From positions 1 to 45,387 of the forward strand of contig JADZEM010000142.1 in NCBI GenBank assembly GCA_020850535.1: a stretch of 45,387 bases of DNA, read 5' to 3'. The translations under genes were made by a program, and so were the position numbers. Of this stretch, positions 33,818 through 41,913 are shown one piece after another. The notes under the pieces were generated by a model. It was not told where the DNA came from, ran no database searches, and was given only the letters and a program-made list of their open reading frames with translations. The stretch's first letter is position 1. Every line of letters starts with the position of its first letter. This DNA comes from Chloroflexota bacterium. GTDB lineage: Bacteria; Chloroflexota; UBA6077; JACCZL01.

Positions 33818-34281
33818 GGTGGGAAGTCAGGGCGATTGCATGTTCATTGGTGTCCCCGAAGCATCACGGAACGGGCGGTCGGGGACTGAAGTCCCCGCCT
33901 ACCGTCACGCCGTCGCTGCGCGACGGCCGCCGGGAACGGCCGGCACTGGTGCGACTGGCGCGTCGCGCAGCGACTGCAGGAGTGTAGGCGGGGCTTTCAA
34001 GCCCCGACGCGGCGGCACGACGACATCAACATGCAATCGCCCCGGTTCGTGACTCAGGGCGATTGCCTGTTCATTGGTGTCCCCGAAGCATCACGGAACG
34101 GGCGGTCGGGGACTGAAGTCCCCGCCTACACGCATGCAGTCGCTGCGCGACGGCCGTCGGGAACGGCAGGCACTGGTGCGACTGGCGCGTCGCGCAGCGA
34201 CTGCAGGATGGTAGGCGGGGCTTTCAAGCCCCGACGCGGTGGCACGACGACATCAACATACAATCGCCCTGGGTGGGAAGT
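33818..34281. mobile_element. Tandem pair of family C MITEs (C2, C3) with 10-bp target duplication
   Basis: C2 is 33828-34044 and C3 is 34055-34271, both exactly 217 bp and in the same orientation, 10 bases apart. Ends match CAGGGCGATTGCATGTT and its complement. The pair is flanked on both sides by GGTGGGAAGT (33818-33827 and 34272-34281), a perfect 10-bp direct repeat. Internal hairpins GGTCGGGGACTGAAGTCCCC and GGGGCTTTCAAGCCCC. No coding capacity. Family B sequence lies on both outer sides. Confidence 0.86.
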
Positions 34282-34370
34282 CGCAAGCCTTGCCCTGAGC
34301 CTGCCGAATGGGTCACGCCGCTCGGGATGACGGGGAAGTGTCGGCAGCGACCCAGCCCGGTCGTTCACGA

Positions 34371-35453
34371 CTACCGCGTGTACACCACCACCAGCCGGTC
34401 CTGCCCCGACGCCGCCCCCCAGACCTCGCCGGGCCGGCCCAGCAGCTGCCGAACGTTGGCGTTCGGCGCGGCGTGCGGCAGCACCTCGAACGACTCGGAG
34501 GACGGGTCGAAGCGGACCAACGCGTTCCCACCGAAGTCGGTCAGCCAGACGGTGCCATCGTCGTGGACGTAGACGGCGTACGTCATCGGTGCGGAACCGG
34601 GCAGCTTCCAGGCCCGCCAGCTTTCGGAGGCAGGGTCGTAGAGGCTGACCTGCCCGGACAGCCATTCGCTGACCCAGATCCGGCCCTCGCTGTCGGACCA
34701 GACCCGTCGCGCGCCCTGGCGCGGCGTCGGCGGGTCGATGGGCGTCGCCACGCCCGTCTCGGTGTCGATGCGGGCGATATGGCTGCCAGCCAGCGACGCG
34801 TAGTAGACCTCGCCGGACGGCGTGGCGGTGATGCCGTACGGGCCGTTGCCGCGCGGCGACTTCCAGGCGGACATCGCGCCATCGGCCGGGTTGAGCCTGC
34901 CGTAGACGCCGTTCTGGCCGGTGAACCAGAGGACGCCCTGGCGGTCGAAGGTGGCGGTGTTCAGGTTCGCGGCAGCATGCTCGGGCGGCAGCGGGAAGCG
35001 ACGGACCTCGCTGGTAGCCGGATCGACGCGGACGATGGCGTTCAGGCCGCCGTCGGTGATCCAGGGCGCGCCGTCCGGCCCGACGATCACGCCATGCGGA
35101 GCCGAGCGCTCGCCGGGACGGGCAAGCTGCACGTGGCGCGTCTCGCCCGTGGCCGGGTTGAGCCAGCCAAGCGCGCCCGTTGCCTGGGCGGTGTACCAGA
35201 CGCCGCCGTCCAGGGCCGGGGCAACGTCGTGCGGCGCGGAGCCACGCGGCACCGGGAACTCGCGGATCTCCACCTGGGCGGGCGCAGCGGAGACCGGGGC
35301 CGCGGCGGGCTGCGCGGCGTAGGCTGGGGGTGCGCTGTCAGCATTCGGCCCGATCCCGTACCTGAGCGCCGCGCCGCCGAGCAGCACGCCGAGCGCCAGC
35401 ACGCCCGCACCCAGCACTGAGCGAACCCGCTTGCCGATCCGTGCATTCAGCAT
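34371..35453 (-). CDS. Secreted streptogramin-lyase-like beta-propeller
   Basis: 361 residues. A membrane/signal segment (SVLGAGVLALGVLLGGAALR) is followed by a seven-bladed propeller with repeated blade strings such as VEIREFPVPRGSAPHDVAPA, GVIVGPDGAPWITDGGLNAI, WFTGQNGVYGRLNPADG, ARRVWSDSEGRIWVSEWLSG and VHDDGTVWLTDFGGNALVRF. This is the Vgb (virginiamycin B lyase) group, but most members in environmental bacteria are not resistance enzymes, and I cannot place the catalytic His/Glu set securely. Export points to binding or lysis of an outside compound. ATG at 35453 has GGGAGGG five bases upstream. Confidence 0.85.
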   Translation of the reverse strand: MLNARIGKRVRSVLGAGVLALGVLLGGAALRYGIGPNADSAPPAYAAQPAAAPVSAAPAQVEIREFPVPRGSAPHDVAPALDGGVWYTAQATGALGWLNPATGETRHVQLARPGERSAPHGVIVGPDGAPWITDGGLNAIVRVDPATSEVRRFPLPPEHAAANLNTATFDRQGVLWFTGQNGVYGRLNPADGAMSAWKSPRGNGPYGITATPSGEVYYASLAGSHIARIDTETGVATPIDPPTPRQGARRVWSDSEGRIWVSEWLSGQVSLYDPASESWRAWKLPGSAPMTYAVYVHDDGTVWLTDFGGNALVRFDPSSESFEVLPHAAPNANVRQLLGRPGEVWGAASGQDRLVVVYTR

Positions 35454-35531
35454 GGAGCCCTCCCTCGGCGTCAGCGTCGGCGACGAAGCCTGCACCCCGT
35501 CCTGATCCAGCCCACTCACGAGGCGACACGT

Positions 35532-35546
35532 CGTACCGTTGGTACG
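35532..35546. promoter_or_regulatory. Short inverted repeat in a divergent intergenic region
   Basis: CGTACC-GTT-GGTACG lies between the propeller gene and the prodomain gene, about 80 bases before the propeller start. It echoes the GTACC/GGTAC half-sites of the TetR operator at 5688. Could be an operator; weak evidence. Confidence 0.3.
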
Positions 35547-35674
35547 TCTGAGGGCGACGCGCCGGATGCCTGCACGCGCACGCTCCGCGCTGCCAGGCAC
35601 TACCCGGCCCAGGTCGACACGCTCAACGGAACGATTCGTGCGCCTTCAACGTTGTACGTGATGTGAGGCAGATG

Positions 35675-36082
35675 ATGGTCAGAATCCTGGTGGCCCTCCT
35701 GATCCTGACGGCAGCCATCGCCGGGCTGGCCGTGACAGCCCGCGCCCAGCAGGAGCCGCCGCCCACGGAGGAAGCCGTGCCTGAGCCGCCAGCCGCCATA
35801 CCCGAACCGCCGGCCGCTGCCCCCTCGCCGGCAGCGTGCCCGCCCGACCGCATCCTGGTCAAGGTCAAGCCGGGCGCGGACCCGGCCGTTGTGATCGGGC
35901 GGTACGGCGGCACGATCATCCAGACGATCCTGGGCATCGACGTGCAGGTGGTCAACGTCCCCGGCGGGACCGGTCAGCAGGCCATCGACGCCCTCAACGC
36001 CGACCCCGACGTGCAGTACGCCGAGCCTGACGGGGTGGTCAGGATCTCGAACGGCGGCTCAGGGACGGGCTGTCAGCCCTGA
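35675..36082 (+). CDS. Secreted stand-alone subtilase-prodomain-like protein
   Basis: About 135 residues. Signal peptide (ILVALLILTAAIAGLAVTAR), Pro/Glu linker (EEAVPEPPAAIPEPPAAA), then one small alpha-beta domain: DRILVKVKPGADPAVVIGRY, GGTIIQTILGIDVQVVNVPG, ALNADPDVQYAEPDGVV. This matches the fervidolysin/subtilisin (I9-type) prodomain, the intramolecular chaperone and inhibitor of S8 proteases. Here it ends right after the prodomain and no protease follows. It could be a free protease inhibitor or chaperone, or the remnant of a split protease gene. ATG 35675 has GAGG six bases upstream. Its 3' end overlaps the convergent EamA gene by 24 bases. Confidence 0.82.
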   Translation: MVRILVALLILTAAIAGLAVTARAQQEPPPTEEAVPEPPAAIPEPPAAAPSPAACPPDRILVKVKPGADPAVVIGRYGGTIIQTILGIDVQVVNVPGGTGQQAIDALNADPDVQYAEPDGVVRISNGGSGTGCQP

Positions 36083-37012
36083 CGCTCGGCGTGCAGCGGT
36101 GGGGCGGTCCTCGTCAGACGGGTTCGGAGCCGGGACAGCCGATGCAGCGGGCTGGTCGCGCCCGAGGGTGTTGACCAGCACCACGCCGGCCAGCGTCAGC
36201 CCACCGCCCAGCAGTGACAGCCAGGACGGCATCTCGCCAAGGTAGGCCCAGCCGAAGACGACGGCCAGCCCAGGGATCAGGTAGAGAAAGCTGGCCGCGC
36301 GCGAGGCCGGAATCTTCGAGAGCGCGTACGCCCAGATGCACTGCGCGAACGCTCCGGCCACCACGCCCAGGTAGACCACGCTGACCGTCGCATGGAGCGG
36401 CGCGGCGGCGATGGTCTCCACCAGCCCCGGCGCGAAGAGGAGCATCGGCAGCGTCCCGATCCAGATCGTGTAGCTGATCAGCGCCACGGGGCCGTACCGC
36501 CCGAACGCCGACTTCTGCACCACGAACGAGACGCCCTGCGCCAGCGCCCCGAGCGCCAGCAGGCCCGCTCCAGGCTCCAGGCGCACTCCGCCGCCCTCGC
36601 CCAGCGCGATAACAGCCACCCCGGCGAAACTGACCCCGATACCGGCCCAGCCCCACCGGCGCAGTCGCTCGTGGAGGAAGGCCACGGCGAGGATCGCGGA
36701 GAAGACGGGGCCGAGGCTCGCCAGCATGCTGGCCGAGCCGGCCGTCACGGTCCGCGCTCCGTAGGTCACGCCGAGGTTGCAGAGGGTGATCCCGAGCAGG
36801 CCGCTGGCAGCCAGCACCGGCAGATCCCGCAGCGTCGGAAGGCGCGGCCTGCTGACGACGGCCACCGCCCCGAGCGTCGCCGAGGCGCACAGGAACCGCA
36901 GCAGCATCAGGTGGTCCGGGCCGTAGTACGGCAGCGCCGCGCGCGTCGCCACGAACAGCGACGCCCACAGCAGCACGGTCCCCGCGAGCGCCAGACTAAC
37001 CGTTGGGGTCAT
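36059..37012 (-). CDS. EamA/DMT-superfamily transporter
   Basis: About 317 residues with ten spans in two EamA repeats: LALAGTVLLWASLFVATRAA and later GLLALGALAQGVSFVVQKSA. RAASFLYLIPGLAVVFGWAY near the end is the common RhaT/YdcZ-like motif of the group. Exports metabolites or amino acids; substrate unknown. ATG at 37012 begins at the first span; a longer frame adds a non-conserved leader. No clear ribosome site. Confidence 0.9.
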   Translation of the reverse strand: MTPTVSLALAGTVLLWASLFVATRAALPYYGPDHLMLLRFLCASATLGAVAVVSRPRLPTLRDLPVLAASGLLGITLCNLGVTYGARTVTAGSASMLASLGPVFSAILAVAFLHERLRRWGWAGIGVSFAGVAVIALGEGGGVRLEPGAGLLALGALAQGVSFVVQKSAFGRYGPVALISYTIWIGTLPMLLFAPGLVETIAAAPLHATVSVVYLGVVAGAFAQCIWAYALSKIPASRAASFLYLIPGLAVVFGWAYLGEMPSWLSLLGGGLTLAGVVLVNTLGRDQPAASAVPAPNPSDEDRPTAARRASGLTARP

Positions 37013-37086
37013 GCGCGGATCGTGGATCGTGGAAGCATGCTTGCTGACGCGCGCTGCTGTGTCGTAGCGAACACGCAACTCCCCAT

Positions 37087-37262
37087 GTCATCCTGAGCGC
37101 AGCGAAGGACCTCACCCGCTGACCGTCATCTCGTCCGTCACCCGCTGACCGTCAACGTTCGCGTCAGCAGGTGAGGTCCCCGCTTCTTTGAGCGTCATGG
37201 CGGCGGGCATACCGTCAACGCTCGCGTCAGCGGGTGAGGTCCTCCGCTGCGCTCAGGATGAC
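37087..37262. repeat. Family A palindrome, copy A2
   Basis: Begins GTCATCCTGAGCGCAGCGAA and ends GCTGCGCTCAGGATGAC, with inner CTCACCCGCTGAC / GTCAGCGGGTGAG arms repeated more than once (37111, 37140, 37155-37180, 37207-37239). The 305-base gap holds nothing else. Related: 30208, 39065 and the array at 45192. Confidence 0.85.
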
Positions 37263-37317
37263 AAGGGTGAGTTGCACGCTTTCACCAACCCCCACGCCCT
37301 ACGGCCCACGACCCCGC

Positions 37318-38904
37318 TCAGTACCGGCCAGGGCGCAGCTCCAGCGGCACCTCGATCAGGGTGGAGCGGTCGCCGGCCAGTGCTTCCTGCAATGCTGCCC
37401 CGATGCCGGCCGGCGTCTCGGCGCGGATGCCGCGCATCCCGAACGCATCGGCCAGCTTCATGAAGTCAGGGTTGACCAGCTCGTGCCCGATGGGCACGCC
37501 GTACCCCTCGTTCAGGTTGTCGCGGACCGCGCCGTAGCAGTCGTCGTTGCAGACGATGTACGTCACCTTCATGCCGTACAGGTTGAGCGTCGCCAGCTCC
37601 TGCGGGTTGTAGAGCGCCGCGCCGTCGCCCGCGATGCAGACCACCTCGCGGCTCGGCTCGGCCAGCTTCGCGCCGATGCCGCCAGGGAAGCCGTACCCGA
37701 GCGTCCCGCTGCCGTTGCCCCAGCCGAACCGATACGAGCGGCCCTGGTACGCCTTCAGCAGCCGGAAAACCCACAGGCCGACCATCGAGTCGGTGAAGAA
37801 GAGGACATCCTTTGGCAGGGCCGTCTGGAGGTTGCGGAAGAAGTCGAGCGCCCACGGCACCCGCCCCTCGGCGTACCGCCACGGCCCTTCGCGGATGGCG
37901 TCCAGCGCCTCGGTCGGGAAGGCTGGGGTCTTGCGCCCCGAGACCAGCTCCGCGAGATCGCTGAGGGCGTCCCCGACGTGCCCGGCCAGCTTCAGGCGGG
38001 CGGGCGCGGCCTCGTCGCCCGGCTCCCAGTCCAGGTGGATCAACTGCTGACCGATCTGCTCGGCCGAACGGGCGCCGGTGGCCGCCAGCTCGCGCGGCCC
38101 GATGGCCAGCACCACGTCCGCCTGTTTCAACAGCTCTTCCGAGACGGAGGTCGGGCTCCAGGTGTAGCCGAGCGCCAGCGGATGATCCTCCGGCAGCGCG
38201 CCCTTGGCGTTCCGATCCGCGAAGACCGGCGCCTGGAGCTTCTCGGCAAGCTGACGCAGCGCCCCCTCGGCGCCGGCTGCCACCACTGCCCGTCCCGCCA
38301 CGATGACCGGCCGCTGCGCCTTTGAGAGCAGGCTGGCGGCCTCGTCGAGGGCGCTCGGATCGACAACCGCGTGCTTCGGGCGGGCTGGCCGCGCCCCGAG
38401 CCGCTCGGCTGGCCCGACCAGCACCCGCTGTGGGATCTCCAGTACCGCGCCGCCGGGGCGGCCGGTCTCCAGCAGATCCATCAGCCGGTGGAAGGTCGGC
38501 CCGATCTCCTCGGCGCTGTTGGCCTGGGCGTAGTGGATCGCCACGGAGCGGGCAATCGGCTCGTGCATCGGGTCGTGTTCGAGGATGAAGAGCATCCGCT
38601 CGCCGTCCTCGGTCGCCTGCCAGACGCCGGTCGACGAGTTGGTGAAGCCGCACTCGGGGACGCTCGTCGCGACCGCCACCTGATTGCTGACCCACGACCA
38701 CGCATCGGCAATGAACGAGACGCCCTGCTCGTTGCGCCCGACGATCGGCCGGACGCTCGATCCGCGCGTGAGCGCGCCGTAGATCGGATAGGCGCCGTGG
38801 CCGGGGACGCCAAAGAGGTACTCGACGCCCCGCTCTTCGAGCGCCGCGACGACAGCACTCGCCCCGGTGTGCCCCTGCGGCCCTGTGCGCGCTCCGACCG
38901 TCAC
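37318..38904 (-). CDS. Thiamine-diphosphate enzyme (acetolactate synthase / benzoylformate decarboxylase type)
   Basis: 528 residues in the POX fold. N-terminal domain: ALEERGVEYLFGVPGHGAYP and VGRNEQGVSFIADAWSW (the Glu of NEQG activates the cofactor). Central domain AQRPVIVAGRAVVAAGAEGA. C-terminal cofactor motif CIAGDGAALYNPQELATLNL-YG then KVTYIVCNDDCYG, the GDG-N pattern. It lacks clear features that decide between acetolactate synthase-like and 2-oxoacid decarboxylase. No ilvN is next to it. A role in aromatic or hydroxy-acid breakdown beside MmgE/PrpD and paaK is only a guess. GTG start, GGAGG eight bases upstream. Confidence 0.89.
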   Translation of the reverse strand: MTVGARTGPQGHTGASAVVAALEERGVEYLFGVPGHGAYPIYGALTRGSSVRPIVGRNEQGVSFIADAWSWVSNQVAVATSVPECGFTNSSTGVWQATEDGERMLFILEHDPMHEPIARSVAIHYAQANSAEEIGPTFHRLMDLLETGRPGGAVLEIPQRVLVGPAERLGARPARPKHAVVDPSALDEAASLLSKAQRPVIVAGRAVVAAGAEGALRQLAEKLQAPVFADRNAKGALPEDHPLALGYTWSPTSVSEELLKQADVVLAIGPRELAATGARSAEQIGQQLIHLDWEPGDEAAPARLKLAGHVGDALSDLAELVSGRKTPAFPTEALDAIREGPWRYAEGRVPWALDFFRNLQTALPKDVLFFTDSMVGLWVFRLLKAYQGRSYRFGWGNGSGTLGYGFPGGIGAKLAEPSREVVCIAGDGAALYNPQELATLNLYGMKVTYIVCNDDCYGAVRDNLNEGYGVPIGHELVNPDFMKLADAFGMRGIRAETPAGIGAALQEALAGDRSTLIEVPLELRPGRY

Positions 38905-38980
38905 CGTTACGACCTCCGAAAGAACCTGACGCTGGGGTGGAGATCATGCCGCATGCCGGCAGCCGGCGCAATTGGGTCGT

Positions 38981-39167
38981 GCGGTGTGCGGTGTGCGGTG
39001 TGCGGTGTAGGCGCGTACCGGCTGGTGTGCGCCGCTGCGCCATTGCAAGCACGCAGTTTGGTCTGTCATGTTGAGCGCAGCGAAACACCTCACCCGCTGA
39101 CGCGACAATCTAACGTCAGTGGGTGAGGTTCTTCACTTCCCTCGCAAGCTCGGTCGTTCAGGATGAC
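38981..39167. repeat. GCGGTGT heptads and family A palindrome, copy A3
   Basis: Four tandem GCGGTGT units (38981-39008), then a family A element: GTCATGTTGAGCGCAGCGAA at 39065, hairpin CTCACCCGCTGACG... / CGTCAGTGGGTGAG at 39089-39128, end TTCAGGATGAC at 39167. These fill the gap between the thiamine-diphosphate and MmgE genes; no small gene seen. Confidence 0.82.
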
Positions 39168-39218
39168 ATGGGTGCGCACCGCTCTACCCCAGGCGGTGAG
39201 CGGCACGCACCCGTACCG

Positions 39219-40652
39219 TCAGGATGGCGCTCCGACGAGGCTCGCGCGGCCGGCCAGCAGGTCAAACAGGCGCTGGCAGGAGCGGCGCGTCTCGAGCGCC
39301 CCCACTTCAGCGATGATCTCGCGGGCCTGCGCCTCCCCCAGGACGGGCACGGCGTTGTCGAGGAACTTCACTTCGACGTCCGCCTGGGTCAGCGGCACTT
39401 CCGGCTCGCCCCGCGCGATGGACACCTCCGCCTGGAGCAGCCGGCCGTCGCGCGTGGTCAGGTCGAGCGCGGCCGGGCGCGTGCTCGGATACTGCGCCTC
39501 GATGGCCGGGTCGATCTCGACGCGCACCCGCGAGGCCAGGGATCGCAGCGTCGCGTCCTCGACCTGCTCCTGGGCGAAGGTGGATGGCCCGGCGTGCCCG
39601 ACCGTCAGCCCGAGCGCCACGGTGTACGGCAGGCTGAACTTCGCCTCGGACGGACCGCTGGGGAGGGCCGTCGCGCCACACAACTGGTCGGCCACGGCGT
39701 AGGTCCGCACGACGACGGACTGCACGTCGTCAGGAGTCAACTGATAGTCGTCGCGCAGGGCGCGGGCGGCGTCCACGGCGGCATGGGTGTGGCGGCAGGC
39801 CGCGTACAGCTTGAAGTAGACGCCTCGGATGGCCCAGTCCGGCGCGGGATCGTCCGGACCGAGGCCAGCCAGCAACGGCGCAGGATCGCGCTCGCCGCAC
39901 ATCGCCGCCAGGAAGCCCTGCGTGCCCTCCAGCACCGAGCGTGGCCCCAGCGCGCCCTGAGCAGCCAGGTCAGCGGCTAGCAGGCCGGCCGCACTGCCCC
40001 GCGCCACCTGGAACGGCTTCGCCATCGCGCCGTCGTGGAAGACTTCCATCAGGCCGGCCCCCTGCACGCCGGCCAGCCCGAGCGCTCGTGCCAGCCGCGC
40101 CCGATCCAGCCCCATCAGCAGGCCGGCCGCCAGCGCCGCCGCGAACGGCGCCACCGTGGCCGAGGTGTGGTAGCCGCGTTTCAGGTGGGCGGGATTGAGG
40201 AACGCCCCGATCCGCACGAAGACCTCGTAGCCGCAGACGAGGGCGCGCAGGAGATCGGGGCCGCTGGCCTGGTGGATCTCGGCGGCGGCGAGCGCGGCCG
40301 GGAGGGTTGCCACGCCCGGATGCCCGGCCGCCATCCGGTGGCCGTCGTCCATATCCAGCGTGTGCCCGTAGACGCCGTTGACCAGGGCCGCATGGATACC
40401 TGGCAGGCGGCGTGTATCCAGCAGCAGGCTGGCCTCTGGCTTGCCACCCAACTCCACGAAGTAGGCCGTGGCGATCTGGGCCATCGGCATGCTGGCCCCG
40501 CCGATGGCCACCCCGAGGTAGTCCAGCAGCACCCGCTTTGCCAGCGTCACCACATCGGGTGGCAGATCGTCGAACGCGGTCGAGAGGAAGCGCTCGCTCC
40601 AGACTTCGGAGACACTGCCGTTGGCCGTGGCGCTGGCGTTCGACGTGCTCAT
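39219..40652 (-). CDS. MmgE/PrpD family protein
   Basis: 477 residues, full length for the family that includes 2-methylcitrate dehydratase and aconitate decarboxylase-like enzymes. Typical strings: VTLAKRVLLDYLGVAIGGAS, ALVNGVYGHTLDMDDGHRMA with AGHPGVATLPAALA, and FKLYAACRHTHAAVDAARAL. The D-M-D-D and the Lys-Cys-His segment are the active-site region. Many environmental MmgE/PrpD proteins act outside the methylcitrate cycle, and no prpB or prpC is nearby. ATG with GGAG seven bases upstream. Confidence 0.93.
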   Translation of the reverse strand: MSTSNASATANGSVSEVWSERFLSTAFDDLPPDVVTLAKRVLLDYLGVAIGGASMPMAQIATAYFVELGGKPEASLLLDTRRLPGIHAALVNGVYGHTLDMDDGHRMAAGHPGVATLPAALAAAEIHQASGPDLLRALVCGYEVFVRIGAFLNPAHLKRGYHTSATVAPFAAALAAGLLMGLDRARLARALGLAGVQGAGLMEVFHDGAMAKPFQVARGSAAGLLAADLAAQGALGPRSVLEGTQGFLAAMCGERDPAPLLAGLGPDDPAPDWAIRGVYFKLYAACRHTHAAVDAARALRDDYQLTPDDVQSVVVRTYAVADQLCGATALPSGPSEAKFSLPYTVALGLTVGHAGPSTFAQEQVEDATLRSLASRVRVEIDPAIEAQYPSTRPAALDLTTRDGRLLQAEVSIARGEPEVPLTQADVEVKFLDNAVPVLGEAQAREIIAEVGALETRRSCQRLFDLLAGRASLVGAPS

Positions 40653-40732
40653 AGAGGCTCCCCGGAGATCACCGCCGATCAGCGGCGGGCTGACAGTGAA
40701 TGCTCGACCACGCTGAGGGTGAGATTGTGCGT

Positions 40733-40950
40733 GTCATCCCGAGCGGAACGACCCGTTCGGCAGGCTCAGGGCAAAGCTTGCGCGGCACCTCCCCCGTCAT
40801 CCCGAGCGCGGCGAGGCACGAGCGAAGTGGAGGGATCTTCCCCAGCCAAACATGAGCCATACGGAAGGGAAGATCCCTCGACTTCGTTCGCACGCTCACT
40901 CCGCTCGGGATGACGGAGTGGTGGTCGTGCCTCGCCGCGGTCGGGATGAC
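40733..40950. repeat. Family B palindrome, copy B3
   Basis: Nested: GTCATCCCGAGC at 40733, a second GTCATCCCGAGCGCGGCGAG at 40796, inner GAGGGATCTTCC / GGAAGATCCCTC, closing TCGGGATGAC at 40914 and again at 40950. Occupies most of the 340-base gap. No gene. Confidence 0.82.
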
Positions 40951-40992
40951 GACGGGTCCTGAGCGACCCGACGATTGAGCGCTGACGGACCA

Positions 40993-41331
40993 TTAGTCGG
41001 CCAGGGGGATCGCGACGCTGATCCGTGGCTCCGGGCCGGGCACGCGGGTCACGTGGCCGCGCCCGGTCAGATCCTCGGCCAGGGTCACGTGGCCCGGCCC
41101 GAACCGGTGCACCGAGCCGTCGCCCAGGACGTACTCGACCTCGCCCGAGACGTTGATGATGTACTGGCGGCGCGGCGCGACGTGGAAGTCAATCGAGTTG
41201 CCGGCCTCGTGGCGGCGGAAGTCGATGCCCTTCGCCCCGTGGAGGGTCGTCAGCTGCGGATGATCGGCCAGCGAGAGCTCTTCCAGGTGGGTCTCGCCAT
41301 CCTCGCCGGTGTAGAGACGGATGATGGACAT
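40993..41331 (-). CDS. Small cupin-domain protein
   Basis: 112 residues forming a single cupin barrel: GIDFRRHEAGNSIDFHVAPR (motif-1-like, His-rich), RQYIINVSGEVEYVLGDGSV and HRFGPGHVTLAEDLTGRGHV (motif 2). Histidines for a metal site are present but not in the classic HxH spacing. Cupins of this size are often small enzymes or sugar/ligand-binding regulators. ATG at 41331 with AGGAG seven bases upstream. Followed by the repeat B3. Confidence 0.82.
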   Translation of the reverse strand: MSIIRLYTGEDGETHLEELSLADHPQLTTLHGAKGIDFRRHEAGNSIDFHVAPRRQYIINVSGEVEYVLGDGSVHRFGPGHVTLAEDLTGRGHVTRVPGPEPRISVAIPLAD

Positions 41332-41607
41332 GCCGTCGCTCCTTCTGTGGGGTCGAGCCGCAGGCCGAGGACGGGCCGGCGGACGGTGAAGGGGCGCGCT
41401 CCCAGGAGGCGACGCTGCCCCATGCGGCGATGATAGCGCAGGGGCGGGTTCTGGGTAGCGCGCACTCACTCGACCCACCGATGGCTGAACGGCGCTTACA
41501 CACCGTTGAGCAAAGCTTCACCTCACCTTGAACGGCCGTTAGGCGGACCATACGTCAGACGGCCTATCGTCTCTGGGCAGCATCCTGCTCGGAGGCTGTC
41601 TCGTCCC

Positions 41608-41730
41608 GTGTCGCTCGGAGCCTACGTCCTGCGCCGCGCCATTCGGGGGGTCTTCACGCTCTGGCTGGTCGTCACCATCGTCTTCGTCGCGCTGCTGGCC
41701 CTGCGCCTGCCCGGCCGCCGGACTCGATGA
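41608..41730 (+). pseudogene. 5' remnant of a DppB/OppB-type ABC permease
   Basis: Forty codons: GAYVLRRAIRGVFTLWLVVT then IVFVALLALRLPG, after which the frame stops. This is the normal first span of peptide/nickel-type permeases (YxxRRLLxxxP...FxxLRLxPGDP). The rest of the permease is absent. A peptide-type binding protein lies 1.5 kb downstream, so it may be what is left of that transporter's permease. It could instead be a real tiny membrane protein, since it is overlapped by an ATGA with the next small frame. Confidence 0.45.
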
Positions 41731-41876
41731 CCCGAACATCCAGTTCTGACGGGGCGCCCTTCACGTTTCCGCAGACACGTCTGGGAACCCTCGGCTTCTT
41801 CCTCGGCACGGTCCTGATCCTGATCGTCGGGCTCTGGCTACGCTGGCTCCAGACGCAGCATGCGGTATCTTCCTGA
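41727..41876 (+). CDS. Small single-span membrane ORF
   Basis: 49 residues starting MTRTSSSDGAPFTFPQTRLG with one hydrophobic stretch, LGFFLGTVLILIVGLWLRWL. The ATG overlaps the preceding stop (ATGA, 41727-41730). No family recognised. Either a genuine micro-protein or part of the same decayed region; expression is unproven. Confidence 0.3.
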   Translation: MTRTSSSDGAPFTFPQTRLGTLGFFLGTVLILIVGLWLRWLQTQHAVSS

Positions 41877-41913
41877 TGCCCTACACGCTTGCTGCCAATG
41901 CTCAGGAGGGATG

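Noticed and set aside
33828-34271. CRISPR-like or coding duplicated gene pair
   Set aside because: Two 217-bp copies with terminal inverted repeats and a flanking direct repeat fit a MITE; translated frames are low-quality and not conserved in reading frame.
34371-35453. Antibiotic-resistance virginiamycin B lyase
   Set aside because: The propeller family fits, but I cannot place the catalytic residues and the protein is exported, unlike resistance Vgb.
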